A stretch of 64,000 bases of DNA from Streptomyces sp. CB02009 (GTDB taxonomy: Bacteria > Actinomycetota > Actinomycetes > Streptomycetales > Streptomycetaceae): the NCBI RefSeq assembly GCF_001905825.1, contig NZ_LIVV01000005.1, positions 658,802 through 722,801 of the forward strand, in the 5' to 3' direction. Below are positions 15,077 to 25,097 of the stretch, piece by piece. The notes under the pieces are model-generated. The model was not told where the DNA came from. It searched no databases and worked only from the letters and a program-made list of their open reading frames with translations. The translations under genes and the position numbers were made by a program. Numbering within the stretch: the stretch's first letter is position 1; every line of letters begins with the position of its first letter.

Positions 15077-17485
15077 ATGACTCAGCGGGCGAAGATCGAC
15101 ACGGACGGCAGCGAGGCCGAGGCGGTGGGGCCGCCCGTTGTCCACCGTCCCGCCGGACTCACCTCCGCGGAGGTCGCCGAACGCGTCGCCCGCGGCGAGG
15201 TCAACGACGTCCCCGTACGGAGCTCCCGCTCGACCAAGGACATCGTCCGCGGCAACGTCTTCACCCGCTTCAACGCGATCATCGGCGTCCTCTGGGTGAT
15301 CATGCTCATCGTCGCGCCGATCCAGGACAGCCTCTTCGGCTTCGTGATCATCGCGAACACCGGCATCGGCATCATCCAGGAACTCCGCGCCAAGAAGACC
15401 CTCGACGGACTCGCCGTCATCGGCGAGGCGAAACCCACCGTCCGGCGCGACGGAGTCGCCGCCGAACTCTCCACCTCAGAGATCGTCCTCGGCGACCTCA
15501 TCGAACTCGGACCCGGCGACAAGGTCGTCGTCGACGGCGAGGTCGCGGAGGCCGACAGCCTGGAGATCGACGAATCACTGCTCACCGGCGAAGCCGACCC
15601 CGTCGTCAAGAAACCCGGCGACCCGATGATGTCGGGCTCGTTCGTCGTCGCCGGCGGCGGCGCGTTCACCGCCACCAAGGTCGGCCGCGAGGCCTACGCC
15701 GCGCAGCTCGCCGAAGAGGCCTCCCGCTTCACGCTCGTCCACTCCGAACTGCGCACCGGCATCTCCACGATCCTCAAGTACGTGACGTGGATGATGATCC
15801 CCACCGCGATCGGGCTCGTCATCAGCCAGCTCGTCGTCAAGGACGACAACTTCAAGGACGCCATCGCCCGTACCGTCGGCGGCATCGTCCCGATGATCCC
15901 CGAAGGACTCGTCCTGCTCACCTCGGTCGCCTTCGCGATCGGAGTCGTGCGACTCGGGCGCAAGCAGTGCCTCGTCCAGGAACTGCCGGCGATCGAGGGC
16001 CTCGCGCGCGTGGACGTCGTGTGCCTGGACAAGACGGGCACCCTGACCGAGGGCGGCATGGACGTCACCGAGGTCCGCCCCCTCGGCGGCGCGGACGAGA
16101 CGTACGTACGCACGGTCCTCGGCGCCTTCGGCGAGTCGGACCCCCGCCCGAACGCCTCCCTCCAGGCCATCATCGACGCCTACCCGGACACGGTGGAGTG
16201 GCGGTGCACGGAGGCACTGCCGTTCTCGTCGGCGCGGAAGTACAGCGGGGCGGCGTTCAGCGAGGGCAACGGCGAGAACTCGACCTGGCTGCTGGGCGCC
16301 CCGGACGTCCTCCTGCCCGCCGGGGACCCGACGCTCACCGAGATCGACCACCTCAACGAACAGGGCCTGCGCGTCCTGCTCCTGGCACGGACGGCGAACG
16401 AACTCGACTCCCCCGAGGTCGCGACCGGCGCCCACCCGACGGCCCTGGTCGTCCTGGAACAGCGCCTGCGCCCGGACGCCGCGGACACGCTCGCCTACTT
16501 CGCCGACCAGAACGTCGCCACGAAGGTCATCTCCGGCGACAACGCCGTCTCCGTCGGCGCGGTGGCCGGAAAGCTCGACATGCCGGGCGCGGCGAACACG
16601 GTGGACGCCCGCACGCTCCCCACCGACCGGGAGGAGATGGCGAAGGTCCTCGACGAGAACGCCGTCTTCGGCCGGGTCACACCGCAGCAGAAGCGGGACA
16701 TGGTGGCGGCGCTGCAGTCCCACGGACACACGGTCGCGATGACGGGCGACGGCGTGAACGACGTCCTGGCCCTGAAGGACGCGGACATCGGCGTCTCGAT
16801 GGGCTCGGGCTCGGAGGCGACGCGGGCGGTGGCCCAGATCGTCCTGCTGAACAACAGCTTCGCGACGCTGCCGTCGGTGGTGGCGGAGGGCCGGAGGGTC
16901 ATCGGCAACATCACCCGCGTGGCCACCCTCTTCCTCACGAAGACGGTCTACTCGGTCCTCCTGGCGGTCCTGGTGGTGTGCTCGCAGGTGGAGTACCCCT
17001 TCCTCCCCCGCCACCTGACGCTGCTCTCCACCCTGACGATCGGCATCCCGGCCTTCTTCCTGGCCCTCGCCCCCAACAAGGAACGGGCGAAGCCGAACTT
17101 CGTACGCAGGGTCATGCGGTACGCGATCCCGGGCGGCGTCATCGCGGCGGCGGCCACGTTCACGACGTACCTGCTGGCCCGCCACCACTACAGCGGCGAA
17201 GGCGCCCTGGAGGCGGAGACGAGCGCGGCCACCCTGACCCTCTTCCTGGTCTCGATGTGGGTCCTGGCGATCATCGCCCGCCCGTACACGTGGTGGCGCC
17301 TCACCCTCGTCGCCACGATGGGAGGCGCGTTCCTCCTGGTCCTCGTCGTCCCCTGGCTCCAGGACTTCTTCGCCCTGAAACTGGTGGGCACGACACTGCC
17401 GTGGGCAGCGGTGGCCATCGCAGCAGCGGGCGGCCTGCTCCTGGAGGTCGCGTGGCGCTGGGTGGACCGAAGGTTCCCGGCGTAG
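15077..17485 (+). CDS. P-type cation ATPase, CtpE-like
   Basis: The 802-residue protein is a P-type ATPase with the phosphorylation motif DKTGTLT (Asp318), the actuator motif LTGEADP near 175, the hinge GDGVNDVLALKDADIG near 556, and a PEGL sequence at 275-278 in the fourth membrane helix. PEGL and the absence of an N-terminal metal-binding domain place it with mycobacterial CtpE, shown there to take up calcium. The ion here is inferred. The spacer before it (14851-15076) is rich in ACCGGGACC-type repeats and shows no gene. Confidence 0.9.
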   Translation: MTQRAKIDTDGSEAEAVGPPVVHRPAGLTSAEVAERVARGEVNDVPVRSSRSTKDIVRGNVFTRFNAIIGVLWVIMLIVAPIQDSLFGFVIIANTGIGIIQELRAKKTLDGLAVIGEAKPTVRRDGVAAELSTSEIVLGDLIELGPGDKVVVDGEVAEADSLEIDESLLTGEADPVVKKPGDPMMSGSFVVAGGGAFTATKVGREAYAAQLAEEASRFTLVHSELRTGISTILKYVTWMMIPTAIGLVISQLVVKDDNFKDAIARTVGGIVPMIPEGLVLLTSVAFAIGVVRLGRKQCLVQELPAIEGLARVDVVCLDKTGTLTEGGMDVTEVRPLGGADETYVRTVLGAFGESDPRPNASLQAIIDAYPDTVEWRCTEALPFSSARKYSGAAFSEGNGENSTWLLGAPDVLLPAGDPTLTEIDHLNEQGLRVLLLARTANELDSPEVATGAHPTALVVLEQRLRPDAADTLAYFADQNVATKVISGDNAVSVGAVAGKLDMPGAANTVDARTLPTDREEMAKVLDENAVFGRVTPQQKRDMVAALQSHGHTVAMTGDGVNDVLALKDADIGVSMGSGSEATRAVAQIVLLNNSFATLPSVVAEGRRVIGNITRVATLFLTKTVYSVLLAVLVVCSQVEYPFLPRHLTLLSTLTIGIPAFFLALAPNKERAKPNFVRRVMRYAIPGGVIAAAATFTTYLLARHHYSGEGALEAETSAATLTLFLVSMWVLAIIARPYTWWRLTLVATMGGAFLLVLVVPWLQDFFALKLVGTTLPWAAVAIAAAGGLLLEVAWRWVDRRFPA

Positions 17486-17636
17486 GCCGTCCGGCGGATC
17501 GGCGGCCCAGGGCCGGGACGTACACGCGCTCACCCCGGTTTGAGTAGCCCTACTCAGGTGGACGGGGGGCGGTGCGCCGCACGATGGGACCCGCGCCGAC
17601 ACGGCGCGACCGAACCCGTGCAGGAGGAATCCACCC

Positions 17637-17963
17637 ATGCGAGACAGCCGCCCCCGCGCCGTCGTCCGGCTCACGTTCGCCAACCCCCTCTCCCTGGGCT
17701 ACCTGGCGCTCGTGGCGTCGCTCCCCCTGCTGGTCAGTCCGTGGACCGAGGGCCGGGCCTTCGCGGACTTCTGGTTCGCCCTGGCCACCGCGCCCAGCAG
17801 CCTGGTCCTGACTCTCCCCGACCTGCTGACCGGCCTCTCCGGCTGGGCGACCGCGTACCACTACACGGCGCTGGCCCTCTCCGCGCTGATCAACGCCTTC
17901 CTCCTCGGCCTCGCCCACCGGGCCCTCCGGAGGAGCCCGGCACGGCAGGGCCTCACCACCTGA
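17637..17963 (+). CDS. Small SCO4225-like membrane protein
   Basis: The 108-residue protein has three hydrophobic stretches (near residues 16-32, 47-65 and 75-96) and a basic tail. It resembles small Streptomyces membrane proteins of the SCO4225 type, which have no known role. A consensus AGGAGGAA ribosome binding site lies 6 nt before the ATG. It ends 4 bp from the convergent stop codon of the giant ATP-binding protein gene, with no terminator between them. Confidence 0.8.
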   Translation: MRDSRPRAVVRLTFANPLSLGYLALVASLPLLVSPWTEGRAFADFWFALATAPSSLVLTLPDLLTGLSGWATAYHYTALALSALINAFLLGLAHRALRRSPARQGLTT

Positions 17964-17967
17964 CCCC

Positions 17968-20900
17968 TCAGTCGAACCAGCGGTCCCTCGCCAGTTCCGC
18001 CGTCCTCGACGGGTCCTCCAGCAGGGCCGCCACCTCGAAGCGGCGCGGCCACTGGCCCGCCGACCAGGCCAGGCCCGCCGCCACGCCCTCCAGGGTCGAG
18101 GCGTGGACCACGCCGTCCGCCGTGCGGCGCCAGTCGAGTTCCGTGTCCGCCGCCCGGAGTTCCTCGTGTTCGACGTACGTCGCGGGGGTCGTCGGGCCCA
18201 GGAGGACGCGGACCGGTTCCGGCACCTCGTGCTCCTCGCCCACCGTCGCCACCTCCGCCTCGACCGCCTCGCTCAGCCGCCTCACCTGGAACAGCTCCGC
18301 CAGGTCCGCCGCCCGTGCCGGCGACACCGGCAGCAGCGGCACCCCGCCCGCCAGCGGCAGCAGGTCCGGCGCGTCCGCCACCATCGCGTCCGCCGCGTCC
18401 ACCACGACCACCTCGCCGTCCACCACGGCGCGCAGTTCGTCCGGCAGCGTCACCTGCTCCGGGTCCAGGTCGGCCAGGGCCGTGTACAGCGCGTGGAGCT
18501 GGGCGTCCGTGACCTCGCGGGACGGGTCGGCGAGGCGGGTGAGGAGTTCCGCCGCCCCGCCCGGCTCGTCGAGCAGCGCCGCCACAGACGTGCGGACTCC
18601 CAGGGCCCGCAGGACCTGCTCGTCCTCGAAGCCGGTCGCGTCGGCGGAGTCGTACAGGCCGGAGAGAAGAGGGTCGGAGCCCTCCGCTCGCAGGCCCGCC
18701 GGGCGGCGGCCGTCCAGGACGGGGTGGTCGCGGAGCCACCACGCCGTGTACGAGCGGACCGTCTCCGTCGTGCCGTCCGGCAGGAGGATCCGTACGGGCT
18801 GGGTGAGGGCGTCGCGGAGCGGGGGCTGCGCCAGGAGGGCCAGCGCCCGCGGCCAGGCGTCGTCGTCGACCAGGTCCAGGTCCCGTACGGCCACGATCTC
18901 CGTCGCCACCGGCGGCACCGGCGTCTCCGGCAGCCGGTCCAGGACGTCCTCGCACCACACGTCGACCGCGTCCAGGAGTCCCGCGTCGTCCGGCTCCGGG
19001 TAGTCGCCCTCGCGCGGCTCGACCTCGTCCGGGTCGAGGAGCAGGTCGGTGGCGCGGACCAGGGCGAAGGTGGCGAGCACCCCGCAGGCGGCGAGAGGCT
19101 GTTCGCCCCAGCGAGCGGCCAGTTCGCCGTCGACGTAGGCCAGTTCGTCCTCGCGCATGACAGCGGCGAACGCCGAGCCCGGCATCACCAGCTCGCCCGC
19201 CGGGGAGAGTTCGCCGTCCTCGTCGGGCAGCGCGAGCGCGCCCAGCCAGGGCTCGTCGCCCGGGTCGAGTTCCGCGTCCCGGACCAGGGCGAGGACGGTC
19301 TCGACGAGTTCGTCCGCGTCCAGGGTGTCGGCGTCCTCGTCCCAGATCTCGCCCGCGTCGAGGGAGGCCGCGACCGCCGCCCGTACCTGCGGGGTCGTCA
19401 GGACCGCGCGAGGCGTGGCGGGCAGGGCGCCCAGCTTCTCCAGGAGCGGGTGGGCGGCCTCGGGGTGGGCGACCTTCAGGCCGAGCCGGGTCAGCTCGGC
19501 GGGGGTCCTGTCCTGGGGCAGGAGCACCTGGCGGGGGCCGACCGCCGTGCGGATCCGGGCGCCCTCGACGGTCTCCGCGAGCGGCACCGGAAGGCCGGAC
19601 AGCCGGTCGGGGTCGACGCCGGCGAGGGAGTCGTACAGGCGCCACCACCACGCCGGGAGGCGGTCCACCCCGGCGAGGCGGTCGATCGCCTCGGTCAGGG
19701 GCACCCGGCCGACGCCGAGGGTCCGGAGTTCGGGGCGGCGCTCCAGGCCGGCGGGGAGCAGGGTCGGGAACACCTCGGCGAGGACCTCGACGGTGTCGGC
19801 GCCCGCGCCCTCCGCGACCTCGGCCTCGATGGGGCGGAGTGCGGGGAGTTCCTCGGAGGGGGCGGCGGGCGCGAGGAACGCGACCCTGGGCAGCCGGTCC
19901 AGGATCGCCTCGCGCAGGGCCCCGTCGAGGGGGCCCTTGCCGAGCGGGCCGGGGACGAGGTCGAGCGTGGCGGTCGTCACCGGCTGCCACTCGGCGAGGA
20001 GTTCGGCGTACGCGTCGGCCGCGCGCTGCACCAGGAAGTCGGTGAGCCGGCCGGGTGCCGGGTGCCGCCGGGCGGTGTCCAGGGGCAGGGAGGCGATGAG
20101 GAGCGCGGGGATGCCGAGGGGTTCGTCGGTGGGGGTGGGGGCGTGCACGACCGGAGTCGTGCGCGGGTAGCGCGGGGCCCCCTCCGGATCCACGGGTACG
20201 GCCCAGGTGACGGACCAGTGGGGGCGCAGGCGCTCCTCGACCGGGCGGTCCTCCAGGAGCGCGGCGTCGAGGGGGCCGCCGTGGGAGACCGTCCGCCAGC
20301 GGTGGGTGCCGGTGGCGGAGTCCACGATCTGCACGTATCCGTCGTCCTCGGAGCGACGGAGGGTCCGTACCCCTTCCGAGGTCTCCACGACGATCTCCGC
20401 GAGCCCCGGAAGGGTGAGGAGGAGCGCGTCGTCGACGGAGGCGAGGAGCCGCTCGGCGAGGTCGCGGGCGGCGGTGTCGCGGAGCGGGAGGACGACGACG
20501 GTGTCGTAGCCGTCGGGGGCGGTGCCCTCGGCGGGCAGCGGGAGCCGGAGCAGGGGTACGTGGCCGTCGCGGCGGCGCAGTTCGTCGCCGAGGCCGGGGC
20601 TGTACCGGGCGGAGTCGGCGGCGAGTTCGCGGGCTTCGGCGAGGGACCAGCGGACGCCGCCGTGGCGGCCGAGGACGGCGGGCTCGTCGGTGACGGCGAG
20701 GACGGCGGCGAAACCGACGCCGAACCGGCCGACCGCGCCGTGCGCCTGCTGCTCGCGCTTGGCGGAGGCGCGGAGGGTCGACAGGGACTCGACGCCGGTG
20801 GCGTCCAGCGCGGCGCCGGTGTTGGCGGCGGCGAGGAGGGCGGGGCCGTCATGGTCCGCCGGGTGCAGGGTGAGCCTGAGGCGGCCGGGGACGCCGGCGC

Positions 20901-21102
20901 GGTGGGCGGCGTCGGCGGCGTTCTGGGCGAGTTCGACGACGAGGCGGTCGCGGTAGCCGCCGAGGGCGAGGTCCTCCTCGGCGTTCGCGTCCTCCCGGAA
21001 CCGGGCGGGGGACGCGCCCCAGGCATCGAGCACACCCCGCCGCAGCCGGGCGGTGCCGAAGGGATCGGTTCCGTCGGTCGTCGTCCGGACGCTGACGCTC
21101 AC
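17968..21102 (-). CDS. Sacsin-like N-terminal ATP-binding protein, 1044 aa
   Basis: The N-terminal 200 residues form a GHKL/Hsp90-type ATP-binding fold: ELAQNAADAA (helix with the Mg-binding Asn), a LLAAANTGAAL-type loop and GRFGVGFAAVL, as in sacsin SIRPT modules and Hsp90. The remaining 800 residues are acidic and helical, without a domain I recognise. Actinobacterial members are cytosolic and uncharacterised; a chaperone-like or defence-like role is possible. The GTG at 21102 is chosen because GGAG lies 8 nt upstream. GTG at 21114 would add four residues. It is monocistronic and preceded by a long repeat-rich spacer. Confidence 0.85.
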   Translation of the reverse strand: MSVSVRTTTDGTDPFGTARLRRGVLDAWGASPARFREDANAEEDLALGGYRDRLVVELAQNAADAAHRAGVPGRLRLTLHPADHDGPALLAAANTGAALDATGVESLSTLRASAKREQQAHGAVGRFGVGFAAVLAVTDEPAVLGRHGGVRWSLAEARELAADSARYSPGLGDELRRRDGHVPLLRLPLPAEGTAPDGYDTVVVLPLRDTAARDLAERLLASVDDALLLTLPGLAEIVVETSEGVRTLRRSEDDGYVQIVDSATGTHRWRTVSHGGPLDAALLEDRPVEERLRPHWSVTWAVPVDPEGAPRYPRTTPVVHAPTPTDEPLGIPALLIASLPLDTARRHPAPGRLTDFLVQRAADAYAELLAEWQPVTTATLDLVPGPLGKGPLDGALREAILDRLPRVAFLAPAAPSEELPALRPIEAEVAEGAGADTVEVLAEVFPTLLPAGLERRPELRTLGVGRVPLTEAIDRLAGVDRLPAWWWRLYDSLAGVDPDRLSGLPVPLAETVEGARIRTAVGPRQVLLPQDRTPAELTRLGLKVAHPEAAHPLLEKLGALPATPRAVLTTPQVRAAVAASLDAGEIWDEDADTLDADELVETVLALVRDAELDPGDEPWLGALALPDEDGELSPAGELVMPGSAFAAVMREDELAYVDGELAARWGEQPLAACGVLATFALVRATDLLLDPDEVEPREGDYPEPDDAGLLDAVDVWCEDVLDRLPETPVPPVATEIVAVRDLDLVDDDAWPRALALLAQPPLRDALTQPVRILLPDGTTETVRSYTAWWLRDHPVLDGRRPAGLRAEGSDPLLSGLYDSADATGFEDEQVLRALGVRTSVAALLDEPGGAAELLTRLADPSREVTDAQLHALYTALADLDPEQVTLPDELRAVVDGEVVVVDAADAMVADAPDLLPLAGGVPLLPVSPARAADLAELFQVRRLSEAVEAEVATVGEEHEVPEPVRVLLGPTTPATYVEHEELRAADTELDWRRTADGVVHASTLEGVAAGLAWSAGQWPRRFEVAALLEDPSRTAELARDRWFD

Positions 21103-21373
21103 GTCTGACTCCACTCTGCGGGGCGGTGATGGTGCGGGACCCGGGGCGAGGTGAGCCCTTGGACCCGGGGCCCGAAGGTATCGCGCTCGGGGGGTGGGCT
21201 TTTGCCGGGGCGCGGTGGGGGGTGGGGGCGTGTGGGGGTGTGGGGGCGGGGTCGGGGTGGCCTTCCGGCCACCCCGAGGCTCCCTTCAACCGGGCCTCGT
21301 TGCGGGCCTCCGGCCGGCCGGGTCTCGGTGTGGGCCCTTCGCGCTGCCTGGACGGCGCCCGTGCTCCACCCCC

Positions 21374-21583
21374 GTTGTGGGCATCTGTTCCGCTGGGGCG
21401 GAACGGGTGGGCACAACGGAACGGCGCCCCTTGCCGGGCCTAGGCTTTCGCGCCCTGACCCGCACCCCGAGTGACGGCCCACTGGTGGTGCGGGTTCAGG
21501 CACAAGGGGCGGAGGCGCCGCCAGAGGGCGCCGTCCCGTGTGCCCACCCGTCCCGCCCCAGCGGGACGATTGCCCACACGGGC
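21374..21583. repeat. Inverted pair of about 57-bp dispersed-type repeats
   Basis: A copy at 21374-21430 (with GTGGGC, CCGCTGGGGCGG, CGGGTGGGCAC) and an inverted copy at 21527-21583 are about 80% alike. Each is also internally palindromic around CCGC-TGGG-GCGG. Similar sequences are familiar to me from intergenic regions of other Streptomyces, so this is probably a dispersed palindromic repeat family. The spacer from 21103 to 22057 contains no convincing gene. Confidence 0.7.
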
Positions 21584-21597
21584 GGGGGGGGGAGGGC

Positions 21598-21731
21598 GGC
21601 GGGCGCAGCCCGCACGGCGGGGGGGCGGGCGCAGCCTGCACGGCGGGGGCGGCGGGCGCAGCCTGCACGGCGGGGGCGGCGGGCGCAGCCTGCGCGGCGG
21701 GGGTGGCGGGCGCAGCCTGCACGGGGTGGCA
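21598..21731. repeat. Five tandem 26/27-bp repeats
   Basis: Five copies of a unit beginning GGCGGGCGCAGCC and containing GCACGGCGGGG start at 21598, 21624, 21651, 21678 and 21705. Degenerate GC-rich repeats continue to about 22020. No gene is seen on either strand. Confidence 0.85.
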
Positions 21732-22057
21732 AGGGCGGGCGCGGCCCGGCGCCGGGCGGGGCGGCGGGGCCCGGTCGGTACCGGGTCGCAATGGGCGGCG
21801 GGCCCTGGCCCGGACCGGGCGCGGGGAAGCCCCAGTCGTGCCGGGCGGCGGGCCCGGTCGGTGCCGGTGGCGGAGGCCTCAGCCAGCACCGGGCGCGGGG
21901 CCCGGCACGTACCGCTCGCGCGGGGGCGGGCCCCAGCCAGTGCCCGTCGCGCGGTGCGGGCCCGGGCGCGCCGGGCCCGGGGGCTTGCGGCAGGTGGCCG
22001 TGCTGTGCGGGTGCGGGCGGTGGGCCGCTCCGGTTGTGGGCGGAGCGGGCCCGTGGG

Positions 22058-22987
22058 TCAGGAGTGGCCCAGGTCTTCCGACGTGGCGTCCGGTTCCGTC
22101 GTCGAGCCGGAGTCCTTCGCCGGGCGGAGGGGGAACGCGTCCGCCCCCATCGAGTCCAGGACCGGCGGCGCCGGCCGCGGCGGCTTCGGCATGATCGCGG
22201 CCTCCGAGTGGCCCCCGCAGCCGTACGAGAGGGACACGACGCGGCCGTCCGCCGGGGCGAACTCGTTGGCGCAGATGCCGAACGTCTGCTTCAGGGAGCC
22301 GGCCAGCGGCACCAGGAAGGCGCAGGACTCGCAGGTGGCCGGAGCCGCCTGGGCCATCGGGGTGCGGGCCCCGAAGGACTCCTCCCAGCGGTCCGCGGCC
22401 AGGTGGAGCCCGTACCGGGAGAGGACCCTGGCGCGGCGCATGCCGAGCTCCTCGGCGACCGCGGCGATCGCGCCCCGCGAAGGCGTGCGGGCGACGATCT
22501 CGGCGTCCTCGACGTCGAGGTGGTCCGCCAGCTCCTCGGAGACCACGGAGTTCGGCGGCGGCGCGTCCTCGCCCGAGTAGCCGGGTTCGAGGCGCAGGTC
22601 GTCCGCCTCGGTCGGCAGCAGGTCGCCGGGGCCCATGTCGCCGGGTCGCAGCCGTTCGCTCCACGGCACCCACTCGGGGGCGAGGAGGGCGTCGGAGCCG
22701 GGCAGCAGGACGGTTTCGTCAAGCGTGACGTTCTTGGCGCGGGAGGCGCGGGTGACCGTGACCGCCCAGCGCCAGCCCCGGTAGCCGGGTTCCTTGGACT
22801 CGAAGTAGTGGGTGACGACCCGGTCACCCTCGGCGATCACGTCGACGTGGGCGCCGACGATTCCGGGGTAGGCCGCCTCCTCGGCGGCCTCCCGCGCAAG
22901 GTCTACGGCCTCGGCGCACAGGCGGTCGGGGATACGCGTGGCTCGCGGGGTACGCGGGGTACCGCTTCGCGTCGTCGCAGCACTCAC
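22058..22987 (-). CDS. DUF3027 domain protein
   Basis: The 309-residue protein matches the actinobacterial DUF3027 family: a basic start, an acidic middle (PTEADDLRLEPGYSGEDAPP) and a C-terminal cysteine segment (CESCAFLVPLAGS and later ICANEFAPADG with YGCGGHSE) that looks able to bind metal. Function is unknown. The GTG at 22987 lies 13 nt after GGAG; no closer start has a better site. It is divergent from an MFS gene with about 500 bp between them. Confidence 0.85.
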   Translation of the reverse strand: MSAATTRSGTPRTPRATRIPDRLCAEAVDLAREAAEEAAYPGIVGAHVDVIAEGDRVVTHYFESKEPGYRGWRWAVTVTRASRAKNVTLDETVLLPGSDALLAPEWVPWSERLRPGDMGPGDLLPTEADDLRLEPGYSGEDAPPPNSVVSEELADHLDVEDAEIVARTPSRGAIAAVAEELGMRRARVLSRYGLHLAADRWEESFGARTPMAQAAPATCESCAFLVPLAGSLKQTFGICANEFAPADGRVVSLSYGCGGHSEAAIMPKPPRPAPPVLDSMGADAFPLRPAKDSGSTTEPDATSEDLGHS

Positions 22988-23348
22988 AGGTCTCGCTTCT
23001 CTCCTACGCCGTCTCACGGGTGCGCCGGCCGAGGGGCGGGAGCGAAGCCACGGGCGGCGGGCGGAGCGGACCTGTGGGCCGCATCGACGTCCGCGCACCC
23101 GACCTGTCTCGCGTGTCTCGGGCACACCTATCGCCATCCATTCTGCGGGATGCCGAAGAGGCGCGCGGCCGAGAGCTTCCGCCGGTGACGCGCTACGCAC
23201 GCTACCCCGTTCGCGGGCCCCAGCCCACCTGCCCGCCCCAAGTGGCCCGGATCGCGGACGTCCGGGGGGCGGTCGGAGCGCCGTCGGAGAGGGGCGCGGG
23301 TGGGCCGGAAAGCGACCCTCGGACCCCGTCGGCCCCTCCCGCACGGCC

Positions 23349-23432
23349 GAAGACACGACCGACGAAACGGCCGGCGACACAGCCGACGACACGGCCGAAG
23401 ACGCAGCCGATGACACGGCCTACGACATTGGC
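23349..23432. repeat. Seven degenerate 12-bp tandem repeats
   Basis: Seven 12-bp units close to GACGACACGGCC run head to tail. They would encode acidic DTAD-type tetrapeptides in the frame of the downstream MFS gene, but no start codon with a ribosome binding site supports that. The rest of 22988-23495 shows only promoter-type sequence for the two divergent genes. Confidence 0.75.
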
Positions 23433-23495
23433 CGAAGTCGCCCTCCACCGCCGCGCCACGGTTCGTCCGGCGCGCCGGTGGGGCACTATGACGGA

Positions 23496-24875
23496 GTGGC
23501 AGCCGCACGGTCCCCCGCACGATCCGAAGATCATGCCGGGCCGCTCCGCCGAGCGGGCCGGAAGGTCGGTCGTGCCCTGCACCTGCCGTTCACGGGGACC
23601 GCGAAGGGCATCCGCAAGGCCACGCACGCCCATGGCGCGGGCGAGTCGGGGCTCGGAAAGCTGATCGAGCTGCACGCGGTGAACGGCGCCGGCGACGTCA
23701 TGATCACCGTCGCGCTCGCCTCCACCGTCTTCTTCTCCGTCCCCACCGACGAGGCCCGCGGCCGCGTCGCCCTCTACCTCGCCGTCACGATGGCCCCCTT
23801 CACGCTCCTCGCCCCGGTGATCGGCCCGCTCCTGGACCGCATCCCGCACGGGCGGCGGGCCGCGATGGCGGGCGCGATGCTGACCCGGGCGGTGCTCGCG
23901 ATCATGATGTCGGGGGCGGTCGTCACCGGCGGCGTCGAGCTGTATCCGGCGGCGCTCGGGGTGCTGGTGGCCTCGAAGGCGTACGGGGTGGTGCGCAGTG
24001 CGGTCGTGCCCCGGCTGCTGCCACCGAACTTCTCGCTGGTGAAGGCGAACTCCCGGGTGACCCTGGCCGGGCTGCTGGCGACGGGTATCGCCGCGCCCAT
24101 CGGCGCGGGGCTCCAGGTGCTCGGGCCCCGCTATCCGCTGTACGGGGCGTGCGTGCTGTTCCTGCTGGGGACGTTCTGGGCGCTGCGGATGCCGCCCAAG
24201 GTGGACTCGGCGAAGGGTGAGCGGCGGGCGCATTTGCTGACGCACGGCGAGAAGAAGCCGAGTCTGCGGACGGTGGGGCCCTCGGTTCTGCACGGTCTGC
24301 AGGCGAACGCGGCGCAGCGGATGCTGTCGGGTTTCCTGATCTTCTTCCTGGCGTTCCTGCTGCGCGAGCATCCGCTGTCGGGGCAGAGCGCCGCCGTGTC
24401 GCTGGGGATCGTGGGCGTCGCGGCCGGGGTGGGCAACGCCTGCGGTACGGCGATGGGCTCGCTGCTGCGGGACCGCGGGCACGGGCCGGAAGTGATCATC
24501 GCCACGATGATCAGCGTGGTGTGTGCCACGGCGATCTGTACGGCGATCTTCTTCGGCGGGCTGATGGTGGCCGTCCTGGGGGCGGTCGCCGGTCTCACCC
24601 AGGCCCTGTCGAAGCTGTCCCTGGACGCGCTGATCCAGCGTGACGTGCCGGAGGTGGTGCGGACGTCCGCGTTCGCGCGCTCCGAGACGGCGCTGCAGAT
24701 GGCGTGGGTCGTGGGCGGCGGGATCGGCATCGCCCTGCCGCTGAACGGGACCCTGGGCATGGCCGTCGCGGCCGGGATCCTGGCCACGGGCGCGCTCCTG
24801 GCCGTACGGGGGCTGCTCGCGGAGGCCCGGCGGAGGCCGGGGCCGAAGGGGCGGTCGAAGACGCGGGTGGCGTAG
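23496..24875 (+). CDS. MFS-type membrane transporter
   Basis: The 459-residue protein has a 55-residue polar N-terminus (ending KATHAHGAGESGLGKLIELHAV) and about 12 hydrophobic spans, with a GPLLDRIPHGRRAA loop after span 3 typical of MFS proteins. The substrate is unknown. GTG at 23496 is chosen: CACTAT about 12 nt upstream looks like a -10 box, suggesting a nearly leaderless mRNA. The open frame continues upstream through a tandem repeat, but without a good start. Confidence 0.82.
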   Translation: MAAARSPARSEDHAGPLRRAGRKVGRALHLPFTGTAKGIRKATHAHGAGESGLGKLIELHAVNGAGDVMITVALASTVFFSVPTDEARGRVALYLAVTMAPFTLLAPVIGPLLDRIPHGRRAAMAGAMLTRAVLAIMMSGAVVTGGVELYPAALGVLVASKAYGVVRSAVVPRLLPPNFSLVKANSRVTLAGLLATGIAAPIGAGLQVLGPRYPLYGACVLFLLGTFWALRMPPKVDSAKGERRAHLLTHGEKKPSLRTVGPSVLHGLQANAAQRMLSGFLIFFLAFLLREHPLSGQSAAVSLGIVGVAAGVGNACGTAMGSLLRDRGHGPEVIIATMISVVCATAICTAIFFGGLMVAVLGAVAGLTQALSKLSLDALIQRDVPEVVRTSAFARSETALQMAWVVGGGIGIALPLNGTLGMAVAAGILATGALLAVRGLLAEARRRPGPKGRSKTRVA

Positions 24876-24917
24876 GCGGGTGGCGTAGGGGGCGCGGGCC
24901 GCAGCCGCTTCCGGGTC

Positions 24918-25019
24918 GCTTCGTCACCGCTCTCCCGTGCGCTCCCGCGCCGCTTCGTCACCCCTCCCCCGTGCGTTCCCGCGCCGCTTCCTCACCCCTC
25001 ACCCGCGCCCTCCCCCGCC
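24918..25019. repeat. Three tandem 34-bp repeats
   Basis: Copies start at 24918, 24952 and 24986 with the shared core GCTTCGTCAC. The second differs from the first at few positions and the third is more diverged. They fill the gap between the MFS and lipoprotein genes. Confidence 0.85.
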
Positions 25020-25097
25020 GTCCTCGTTCCGGTACCGGACAGCGGCACGCCGTACCCCCGCGTGGCGTGGGCGCGGCGGCCCGATAGCCTTCGGCTC

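Noticed and set aside
22938..23495. Upstream extension of the MFS gene through the 12-bp tandem repeat
   Set aside because: The acidic repeat is in frame, but no start codon with a ribosome binding site is present and the extra residues are low complexity.
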